From an uncultured Prevotella sp. (GTDB taxonomy: Bacteria > Bacteroidota > Bacteroidia > Bacteroidales > Bacteroidaceae): 8,555 bases of DNA. A model generated the notes under the pieces. It did no database searches. It was not told the DNA's origin and saw only the letters and a program-made list of their open reading frames with translations. The DNA lies in NCBI GenBank assembly GCA_900550035.1, contig URQS01000087.1:1-8555 (forward strand). Direction: 5' to 3'. Shown here piece after piece: positions 1 through 5,678 of this stretch (its first letter is position 1; each line of letters opens with the position of its first letter). A program made the position numbers and the translations under genes.

Positions 1-207
1 AACTTATTCGTGAATTATTCATATTTATAAAATTAATTTTGAACAGTTACTTATTGAATATTTTTAATAAATCATTCCTATGTGAAATGTTGCTTTTGCT
101 TAATTTGACACAAACAGCATGCCATCAGGTGAAGTGGGATGTATGAATGATGCAAAAATACGAATTTGTGCTTAAAAATTGATGTTAAACAACTAATTTT
201 GTTCGAT
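1..207. other. A/T-rich intergenic region, nothing recognised
   Basis: No open frame of useful length and no RNA gene could be recognised here on either strand. The stretch is strongly A/T-rich. A match to the Bacteroidetes -7 element on the minus strand (CAAAAATA at 153-160) lacks a -33 partner at the right distance, so I do not call it a promoter. The region is probably the upstream intergenic space of the nagB unit, or the 5' flank of a divergent gene outside the window. Confidence 0.5.
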
Positions 208-211
208 TATC

Positions 212-242
212 TTTGGCGTTACTGATTAAATGAGTATCTTTG
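212..242 (+). promoter_or_regulatory. Bacteroidetes-type promoter for the nagB leader
   Basis: TTTG at 212-215 and TATCTTTG at 235-242 are separated by exactly 19 bases. This matches the -33/-7 consensus of the Bacteroidetes primary sigma factor (TTTG, 19-21 bases, TAnnTTTG). Transcription should start a few bases after 242, near 249. The octamer TATCTTTG also occurs at 208-215, so the -33 box is itself the end of a second -7-like copy. That copy has no -33 of its own at the right spacing. This is the only good plus-strand promoter seen before nagB. Confidence 0.75.
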
Positions 243-260
243 TATGGATTAAGACAAACT

Positions 261-329
261 ATGAAGTGTGGTGCCTCAATAAAGAGGGCGCCAAGTCGTA
301 TTAGTTTGGAAAAACCGATTTTCAACTAA
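261..329 (+). CDS. Possible 22-codon leader peptide
   Basis: An ATG at 261 opens a frame of 22 codons ending in TAA at 327-329, starting only about a dozen bases after the predicted transcription start. The peptide begins MKCGASIKRAPS and is basic, without a run of one amino acid that would suggest classical amino-acid attenuation. The frame spans the whole first leader hairpin, so its translation would unfold that hairpin. A frame this short is easily expected by chance, and Bacteroidetes starts lack a diagnostic ribosome binding site, so support is weak. Confidence 0.18.
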   Translation: MKCGASIKRAPSRISLEKPIFN

Positions 330-373
330 CAAATGACTGCTTATTTAGTTACAACTACTACAACAATCAACGA

Positions 374-404
374 CGTGCCCCGATGTGACTTCGGGGCACG
401 TTTT
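374..404 (+). terminator. Terminator-like hairpin in the nagB leader
   Basis: CGTGCCCCGA at 374-383 and TCGGGGCACG at 391-400 form a perfect 10-bp GC-rich stem with a 7-base loop, followed by TTTT at 401-404 and then AAAAAC. It is a rho-independent terminator in form, though the T tract is short. It lies between the only visible promoter and the nagB ATG at 442. It therefore either ends a small RNA or must be read through for nagB expression. On the other strand no T tract follows, so it is oriented for rightward transcription. Confidence 0.6.
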
Positions 405-441
405 AAAAACGCTAATCAAATTTTATTAAAACAAAGATATT

Positions 442-1233
442 ATGAGACTTATTATTGAAAAGGATTATGATCAGCTCTCAAAGTGGGCTGCTGAGCATGT
501 AATTGAGCGTATCAACAAGTTCAATCCGACACCCGACCACAAGTTCGTGCTCGGTCTGCCTACAGGTTCTTCACCTATCGGAATGTACCATGCATTGGCT
601 GAGGCTTGCAAGGAGGGACGTGTATCGTTCAAGAATGTCCTCACTTTCAATATGGACGAGTATGTAGGTCTGCCCGAGTCGCATCCGGAGAGCTACCACT
701 CATTCATGGCTAAGAACTTCTTCGACCATGTTGATTGCCCGAAGGAGAACATCCATATCCTTAATGGCAACGCCGAGGATTTGGAGGCTGAGTGCGCACG
801 TTACGAGCAGATGATCGTTGAGGCTGGTGGTATCGACCTCTTCATCGGCGGCATCGGTCCTGACGGCCACATCGCTTTCAACGAGCCGGGTTCTTCACTC
901 ACTTCACGCACACGTATGAAGACTCTTACAACTGACACTATCGTTGCCAACTCTCGTTTCTTCGACAACGACGTGAAGAAGGTTCCTACAACAGCTCTCA
1001 CAGTAGGTGTAGGTACTGTAATGTCTGCCCGTGAGGTTATGATCCTCGTTAATGGCCACAACAAGACACGCGCTCTCCAGGCTGCTGTTGAGGGTCCGGT
1101 TACTCAGATGTGGACTATCTCTGTTCTGCAGATGCACCAGCATGGTATCATCGTAGCTGACGAGGCTGCTACTGAGGAGCTCAAGGTTGGAACATACCGC
1201 TACTTCAAGGATATCGAGAAGAACAACCTCTAA
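442..1233 (+). CDS. nagB: Glucosamine-6-phosphate deaminase
   Basis: This cytoplasmic enzyme converts glucosamine 6-phosphate and water to fructose 6-phosphate and ammonia, the step that brings amino sugars into glycolysis. The 263-residue protein is nearly the length of E. coli NagB (266) and aligns without gaps over most of its length. It has the LGLPTG phosphate-binding segment at residues 37-42, FNMDEYVGL with Asp72, and the DGHIAFNE block with Asp141, His143 and Glu148 (the catalytic residues of the family). Substrate phosphate-binding residues Arg172 and Lys208 are present. The residues that bind the allosteric activator GlcNAc-6-phosphate in the E. coli enzyme (Ser152, Arg158, Lys160, Thr161), and Tyr254, are also present, so allosteric control is plausible. 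The ATG at 442 gives the family's standard MRLI start and follows an A/T-rich leader with no Shine-Dalgarno sequence. It probably shares a transcript with the CBM9-like gene 12 bases downstream. Assignment is very secure. Confidence 0.97.
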   Translation: MRLIIEKDYDQLSKWAAEHVIERINKFNPTPDHKFVLGLPTGSSPIGMYHALAEACKEGRVSFKNVLTFNMDEYVGLPESHPESYHSFMAKNFFDHVDCPKENIHILNGNAEDLEAECARYEQMIVEAGGIDLFIGGIGPDGHIAFNEPGSSLTSRTRMKTLTTDTIVANSRFFDNDVKKVPTTALTVGVGTVMSAREVMILVNGHNKTRALQAAVEGPVTQMWTISVLQMHQHGIIVADEAATEELKVGTYRYFKDIEKNNL

Positions 1234-1245
1234 TCCCAATTGTCT

Positions 1246-1902
1246 ATGCCTAAAGCATTGAACATAAAGAAAATCTCAGCTGTCTCGGTCGAGGCGGCTG
1301 AGATTTGCCGTATTATGGACGAGGCTCAGATTGAGTTCGTTCCCGTAGACAACCACTGCTGGGCAGCAGATTTCCCCTATAAACCGAAGTTTGAGGTGCG
1401 TATGGCTCACAATGGCAGCCAGCTGCTCATCAACTATCGCGTCACTGAGGAGTGCGTGCGTGCCGTTGCACCGCACGACGATGGCAACGTTTGGGAGGAT
1501 TCGTGCTGCGAGCTGTTCCTCTCGCCAGTGGCTGATGGCACCTATTATAATATGGAGTGCAACGCCGCAGGTACACTGCTCATAGGTTTCGGTCCCAGTC
1601 GTGAAGGACGTGAGCGTGCTCAGCAGGATGTTCTGGACAAGGTGCAGCGCTGGTCGTCAATGGGTCGCGAGCCGTTTAATGACATTGAGGGTGAGCGTAC
1701 ATGGCAGTTGTGTCTGGTTGTGCCCGTTGAGGCTTACTATCGTCATAATCTTAAGAGCTTCGACGGCTTGCACGTTAAGGGCAATGTGTATAAGTGTGGC
1801 GACATGCTGCCTCATCCTCACTTCCTCTCGCTCTTCCCCATCAATCTGCCCAAGCCCGACTTCCATCGTCCCGACTTCTTCGGTGATGTGGTGTTTGAAT
1901 AA
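1246..1902 (+). CDS. Cytoplasmic CBM9-like carbohydrate-binding protein
   Basis: This 218-residue protein resembles the family 9-like carbohydrate-binding domain proteins (DOMON-like beta sandwich) common in Bacteroidetes. Recognisable segments are VWEDSCCELFL at residues 82-92, YYNMECNAAGT at 100-110, and the C-terminal HPHFLSLFPI followed by KPDFHRPDFFG (203-213), where this family typically ends. The domain makes up the whole protein. There is no signal peptide, lipobox or membrane segment, so it should stay in the cytoplasm, unlike CBM9 modules attached to secreted glycanases. I chose the ATG at 1246; an in-frame TTG at 1240 would add only two residues. It lies 12 bases after nagB and is probably co-transcribed, which hints at a role in amino-sugar metabolism, but neither ligand nor enzymatic activity can be read from the sequence. 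Family assignment is fairly sure; function is unknown. Confidence 0.8.
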   Translation: MPKALNIKKISAVSVEAAEICRIMDEAQIEFVPVDNHCWAADFPYKPKFEVRMAHNGSQLLINYRVTEECVRAVAPHDDGNVWEDSCCELFLSPVADGTYYNMECNAAGTLLIGFGPSREGRERAQQDVLDKVQRWSSMGREPFNDIEGERTWQLCLVVPVEAYYRHNLKSFDGLHVKGNVYKCGDMLPHPHFLSLFPINLPKPDFHRPDFFGDVVFE

Positions 1903-1951
1903 AGTGAACTATCATAGAATATTTACAGAAAACACTTCTATAATATTTTTA

Positions 1952-2003
1952 ATACAACAAGGGCAACAAAAAACAATGTAGTTTTTTGTTGCCCTTGTTG
2001 TAT
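1952..2003. terminator. Bidirectional terminator between convergent units
   Basis: A perfect 23-bp inverted repeat (1952-1974 and 1981-2003) encloses a 6-base loop AATGTA. The stem has a GGGC/GCCC core, with a run of six A on the left arm and six T on the right arm next to the loop. It sits 49 bases after the stop of the CBM9-like gene and 43 bases beyond the stop of the second permease gene, in the gap where the two units converge. The symmetry suits termination in both directions. No long T tract follows the stem on either side, so efficiency is uncertain. Confidence 0.75.
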
Positions 2004-2046
2004 CTATGCTATTTGTTTGCCTATTTGTTTTTATTCCGGCAAACTC

Positions 2047-3228
2047 TTATTTCTCCATAACTCGTCTTACCTGCCAACGTGTCACTACAGTAGCCAATGC
2101 TCCGTAAACGATGGCTTGCATCCAAAGTCCCTTTATTTCGGGTATGATGTCGCCGAACACTCCACCCATTGTGTTCAGCTTGACGAATCCCTGAATGCCG
2201 AAAGTAGACGGGAACAGCCATGAGAACCATTGCCACATTTCGGGAATATTGCTCTTTGGCCATGACACGCCCGACATGAAGAGGAACGGTACTGAGGTGA
2301 ACACTACGAGCAACATTACATTCTCGCGCTTGCGTACGAAGTAAGAGAAGGTGATGGCAAAGCCTATGCACGACAGCAGATAAGGCACTACGAAGAGTGC
2401 GAAGTCGCGTGCGTGCAGTATCTGCACGAAGTGGAACAGACGAGGAATCGCCAGCAATACCCATGCAGCAATGAGTAGGAAGAGCACGAAGAATCCCATT
2501 GTGCGGCCAACCATGATGCGTGCCAGTCCGAAACGGCGTTCGTACATTGGTATGAGGCGCGTAAAGCGGCGCTTCTCGTGCGATGTTCCGTAGGCAATGC
2601 CTACGCCAAGCAGCATCACCTGCTGTATGATGAGCACCAGAACGCCCGGCAATATGAAGTTGCCGTATCCGCCTGTATTGTTGAATATAGGCACATCGGT
2701 TATCTGCATGGGCTGCGTTGTGAGCTGGTCGTCGCGGTTGGTGTAGTTGCCCGACAATGCTATCTGAATGTGCGAGTTCATATCGGCAGCCACAGCTGTG
2801 CAGGTCTGGAATATGGCTTTGTATGTAAGCATCAGTCCCATATTGCAATACACGCTGACGTGAGCCTGCTGCATGCGTCCAAGGTTGTGGTCGAAGTCTT
2901 CGGGCAGAAGTATTATGCCGTATACGTCCTGCTTGCCCACGAGTCGGCTTGCCTCCTCAAGGTTGTTGCAATAGGCTGCTACACGAACGTCGGACGATGC
3001 ATCTACGTGGCGAACGAATTCGCGGCTCGTCTGACTATGCGAATTGTCAACCACCGCCACAGGCACGTCGCGCACCACCTCGTTGTTGTATATCCACGAG
3101 TAGAGTATAGGGTAGGCCAGTGGCAAAAGTATCACGAAGAGCAGCGCGCCCTCGTCCTTGAACATGTCGCGCATCTCGTGAAGCCATACTCTGGCCGTGT
3201 CTTCCCAGAAAGTTCTTATCTTATTCAT
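2047..3228 (-). CDS. ABC-2 type transporter permease (second of pair)
   Basis: This 393-residue inner-membrane protein has the layout of the ABC2_membrane_3 / YbhR-YhhJ family. One membrane segment (about residues 28-47) is followed by a large extracytoplasmic domain (about 48-189) and then a bundle of five predicted helices (about 190-213, 243-262, 276-297, 303-321, 366-384). Typical features are the VPVAVVD strand after the first helix (55-61), the ILPG motif entering helix two (192-195), and MSGVSWP in the re-entrant region before the last helix (318-324). It should pair with the permease encoded just upstream as the membrane half of an efflux ABC transporter. Its start is 12 bases after that gene's stop, a tight operon arrangement. 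It carries no nucleotide-binding domain, and none is encoded nearby. The substrate is unknown; related systems export drugs or other small amphipathic compounds. Confidence 0.88.
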   Translation of the reverse strand: MNKIRTFWEDTARVWLHEMRDMFKDEGALLFVILLPLAYPILYSWIYNNEVVRDVPVAVVDNSHSQTSREFVRHVDASSDVRVAAYCNNLEEASRLVGKQDVYGIILLPEDFDHNLGRMQQAHVSVYCNMGLMLTYKAIFQTCTAVAADMNSHIQIALSGNYTNRDDQLTTQPMQITDVPIFNNTGGYGNFILPGVLVLIIQQVMLLGVGIAYGTSHEKRRFTRLIPMYERRFGLARIMVGRTMGFFVLFLLIAAWVLLAIPRLFHFVQILHARDFALFVVPYLLSCIGFAITFSYFVRKRENVMLLVVFTSVPFLFMSGVSWPKSNIPEMWQWFSWLFPSTFGIQGFVKLNTMGGVFGDIIPEIKGLWMQAIVYGALATVVTRWQVRRVMEK

Positions 3229-3240
3229 CTAAATACTGTT

Positions 3241-4410
3241 TTACTCCAAATATACATATTCTCTCAGAGCCTTGCCCAAGCGCATGATTACAAACACGGG
3301 AGCGCAAGCGAAAAGTGTGAGTGCGGCTACGTTGAGTGCCACATCAGTCAATGGATTGCCTCCGAACACCACAATTTCATATATTATGAAGAAGTGGCGC
3401 ATGGGGAACAGTTGTGCCAGTGATTGCAGGGCTGGGTCCATTGCGAGAGTTGGGAAGGCTGTTCCGACCATCGAGAAGCTAAGTACGCCCCACAGCGAAC
3501 ACATGCTCATTGCCATTCGCATTGAAGGGAACAGACCGAACATGAACACTCCGAAGCCCTGGGCTGCCAATACTGTCAGCACGCCCAGACCTATAATGCT
3601 GCCCCAACCGCCCGGATGCGGGAAGTTGAGAATGCCGAACGTGTAGTACAGATAGCCCAGCATGATGATGAGCCATATAATGGTATGTGGCAGCATCTTG
3701 CCTATTATGGCAACAAACGGATTGTCGCCAGCGCACTTCATGAGTTCGCGTGCCGTGTCCATCTTCAATTCCGAGCCCATAGAGTAGGCTGTTACGAGGA
3801 ATATGAAGAGCAACAGACACGTCGGAATGAGCATCGTTGAGAGATAGATGTTGTAGTTTACCCATGGATTGCCTACGGGATGCAGATCGATGGCGATGGG
3901 TTGTAGGAATGTAGCAATCTGTTTGTCTGTATAGCCTTTGGCTGACATCACCGATTTGCCGACACCTGCCGTGCCGAGAGTGGTTACGGTCTTGAGGTCT
4001 TTAAACACGAGTGAGCCTGCTGTCAGCGAAGCGTAGCTGTAGTAGTATGACACTTTGGGCTGTCGCGAAGCCAATAGGTCGGCTGTGGTGCTTTGTGGAA
4101 AATACAGGAAACCGTATATTTCGTTGTGCTGCATAGCGAGTCGTGCCGTCTCGAAGTTGGGGTAGTGTGCCACCACCTTTGTCGATTGGAACGAGTCGAG
4201 CATACGTGTCAGCTTGCGTGTCGTGGCAGAGTTGTCAAGGTCGACAACGCCTACAGGCATGTCTTGCGGCTGTCCTTCGTTCATGAGCGACGTGAAGAAG
4301 AAGGTCACGAATATCGGGAAAATCACCATTGAGAACAGATATATGTGATTTTCCTTCAGTCGGCGGCACTCGCGTAAGAATATTTGTATGATTCGTTTGG
4401 TGAAAGACAT
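3241..4410 (-). CDS. ABC-2 type transporter permease (first of pair)
   Basis: This 389-residue inner-membrane permease belongs to the same family as its downstream neighbour but is clearly diverged from it. One N-terminal helix (about residues 22-42) precedes an extracytoplasmic domain (about 43-187), then five helices (about 188-210, 238-257, 268-292, 297-320, 355-376). The MPVGVVDLDNS segment (51-61) is characteristic of the family. I chose the ATG at 4410 (MSFTKRIIQ). An upstream ATG at 4557 is in frame but would add 49 residues encoded mostly by the intergenic 7-bp repeats, with no family resemblance. A P-loop-like sequence occurs at residues 146-153 but falls in the extracytoplasmic domain. 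The gene follows the adaptor gene after an unusually long 260-bp gap and precedes the second permease by 12 bases. Family is secure; substrate unknown. Confidence 0.88.
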   Translation of the reverse strand: MSFTKRIIQIFLRECRRLKENHIYLFSMVIFPIFVTFFFTSLMNEGQPQDMPVGVVDLDNSATTRKLTRMLDSFQSTKVVAHYPNFETARLAMQHNEIYGFLYFPQSTTADLLASRQPKVSYYYSYASLTAGSLVFKDLKTVTTLGTAGVGKSVMSAKGYTDKQIATFLQPIAIDLHPVGNPWVNYNIYLSTMLIPTCLLLFIFLVTAYSMGSELKMDTARELMKCAGDNPFVAIIGKMLPHTIIWLIIMLGYLYYTFGILNFPHPGGWGSIIGLGVLTVLAAQGFGVFMFGLFPSMRMAMSMCSLWGVLSFSMVGTAFPTLAMDPALQSLAQLFPMRHFFIIYEIVVFGGNPLTDVALNVAALTLFACAPVFVIMRLGKALREYVYLE

Positions 4411-4473
4411 TAACAAAAATGATTTGGGGAATCGTTTATGAGGGACTCTCGTTGGAGAGTATTGGGTATTATA

Positions 4474-4646
4474 GTTGAGAGTTTTTTGTTGATAGTTCTT
4501 GCTGTTGAGAGTTGAGAGTTGAAAGTTGAGAGTTATGATTGCCTTTATTGATTGCAATCATCATACATTATCGGTATGGCATATCATAACTCTCAACTCT
4601 CAATTTTCAACTCTAAACTTTCAATTCTCAATTCTCAATTCTCAAC
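4474..4646. repeat. Two inverted arrays of a 7-bp repeat
   Basis: On the left (4474-4538) the plus strand reads heptads of GTTGAGA type. Clean units lie at 4504, 4511, 4518 (GTTGAAA) and 4525, with a final variant GTTATGA at 4532. More degenerate units in register begin at 4474, and a 2-base slip occurs at 4502-4503. On the right (4584-4646) the plus strand reads nine units of the complementary type, starting with TCATAAC and followed by TCTCAAC, TCTCAAT, TTTCAAC and similar. The arrays face each other, so 4504-4538 can pair with 4584-4618 over 35 bp with four mismatches around a 45-base centre. The array fills most of the adaptor-permease gap inside the operon. Short heptameric repeats of this kind are, as I recall, scattered in Bacteroidetes intergenic regions; a role in mRNA processing is only a guess. 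Confidence 0.85.
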
Positions 4647-4670
4647 TTAATCAGGGGTGGGGCTTTTATT

Positions 4671-5657
4671 TTATTTCTTCAGCACCAATGACATTCCTGG
4701 ACGCAGACCGTCAATCTTGTCAATCGGGCGAGCCTTCACTTCGAAAGTCTTGAGGTCGTACTGTCCGTTCGACTTGGTAGCCTTCCATACAGCGTACGAA
4801 CCTTGGTCCTTGATGTAGTATACCTTCATGCGAATCTCGCGGTTGTATGCTGGTACGAAAGCTTTGATTTCGCTGCCTACTGTCATACCGTTGAGCTGGT
4901 CTTCGCGAACGTTGAATGTTCCCCAAATGTCGCTCATTATTGATATTGACATAATCGGCGAACCGGTGCCTACGAGCTCGCCCACTTTCGGATAGACATC
5001 GCTCACCTCGCCTGCCATCTGTGCTATCTGCATAGTCTCGTTGATGTAAGAGTTCACTTCGGCTACGGCACCCTTTGCACGGTTTACCTGTGCTGCTGCT
5101 GCCTTCTTCTCTTCCATACGGGCACCATTGACAGCCATGTCGTACTGGCTCTGTGCTGCCTTGACTTGTGCCTCCATTGCCTTGTAGTTGGCGAATGCCT
5201 CGTCGCGCTTCTGGGCTGTCATCACGCCCTCGTCAAACAGACGTTGTACGCGGTTGTACGACTTTTGGGCTATTTCAAGACCTGCCTTCGCCTGCTGCAA
5301 TACGGCGAATGCGGCACGCACCTGTTCCTTGCGTGCTCCGTTGTTTGCCATTTCGTCCATGGCTGAAGCTGCGTTTTCGGCCGACTGTGCTTGAGTCATC
5401 TTGGCGCGCACTTCAGGAGCATCGAGAATTGCAAGCGTGTCGCCCACGTTCACGTAGTCACCCTCCTTAACGCGGAGTTCGAGAATGCGTCCTGGCACCT
5501 TGCTCGACACGCGATATTCCGACACTTCCACCTGTCCCTGTATAGTTTCAGGCTCTTGTTTGAGCGACAGCGAACCGATGATAGCTACTGCTGCCACCAC
5601 AGCTGTTGAGCATGCTATGGTGATAAGTATGTTCTTATGTTGCGATTTTTCTGACAT
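4671..5657 (-). CDS. HlyD-family periplasmic adaptor of an efflux pump
   Basis: This 328-residue membrane fusion protein should link the inner-membrane permeases to the TolC-type channel across the periplasm. It has a single N-terminal anchor (about residues 9-30) and the first half of a biotinyl-lipoyl-like domain (about 43-80, with VPGRILELRVKEGDYVNVGD). A long alpha-helical coiled-coil hairpin follows (about 84-205) with the NGAR motif at both 106-109 and 177-180, as in YbhG/YhiI-type adaptors. Next come the second lipoyl half (about 210-240), a beta-barrel (from about 245), and the RPGMSLVL segment near the C-terminus (319-326) that is typical of the family. The ATG at 5657 lies 21 bases after the TolC-family stop, consistent with co-transcription. 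Family assignment is secure; which compound is exported is not visible. Confidence 0.92.
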   Translation of the reverse strand: MSEKSQHKNILITIACSTAVVAAVAIIGSLSLKQEPETIQGQVEVSEYRVSSKVPGRILELRVKEGDYVNVGDTLAILDAPEVRAKMTQAQSAENAASAMDEMANNGARKEQVRAAFAVLQQAKAGLEIAQKSYNRVQRLFDEGVMTAQKRDEAFANYKAMEAQVKAAQSQYDMAVNGARMEEKKAAAAQVNRAKGAVAEVNSYINETMQIAQMAGEVSDVYPKVGELVGTGSPIMSISIMSDIWGTFNVREDQLNGMTVGSEIKAFVPAYNREIRMKVYYIKDQGSYAVWKATKSNGQYDLKTFEVKARPIDKIDGLRPGMSLVLKK

Positions 5658-5678
5658 AATAATATATAATGTGTGTTG

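Larger units (their letters stand above)
249..404 (+). ncRNA. Structured leader RNA or small RNA upstream of nagB
   Basis: The predicted transcript from about 249 folds into a long hairpin. CAAAC at 255-259 pairs with GTTTG at 304-308. TATGA at 260-264 pairs with TCGTA at 296-300, with one G-U pair. GGTGCCTC at 270-277 pairs with GAGGGCGCC at 284-292 with one bulged base, closing a loop AATAAA. An A/T-rich, probably single-stranded stretch follows, then a terminator-like hairpin at 374-404. The roughly 155-nt unit therefore has a promoter, a folded body and a terminator, as expected of a small RNA. Because no second promoter is visible before nagB, it could equally be a 5' attenuator read through into the gene. 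It matches no RNA family that I recognise. The paired arms are seen in the sequence; the function is inferred. Confidence 0.45.

Noticed and set aside
432..439. Minus-strand -7 element (CAAAGATA) at the nagB start
   Set aside because: There is no -33 partner at 19-21 bases, so a divergent or antisense promoter is not supported.
249..441. glmS ribozyme or other known amino-sugar riboswitch before nagB
   Set aside because: The leader has only two hairpins and lacks the nested pseudoknot core of the glmS ribozyme. I recognise no other known riboswitch class in it.
1240..1248. TTG start for the CBM9-like gene
   Set aside because: An ATG two codons later is the more likely start and loses no domain sequence.
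2021..2848. Second minus-strand frame overlapping the second permease
   Set aside because: The product is rich in His, Arg and Ser with no membrane segments, and the alternative frame is a convincing permease over the same bases.
2578..3423. Long plus-strand open frame opposite the two permease genes
   Set aside because: It spans the ends of both permease genes and the gap between them. Its translation is rich in His, Tyr, Val and Cys without any domain, as expected for an antisense shadow of real genes.
4408..4557. Longer first permease starting at the ATG at 4557
   Set aside because: The extra 49 residues are encoded by the heptad repeats and intergenic sequence and resemble no permease N-terminus. 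The ATG at 4410 gives a normal start just before the first membrane helix.
4474..4646. CRISPR-like array
   Set aside because: The period is 7 bases with no spacers, and the units are in two opposite orientations; no cas gene is nearby.
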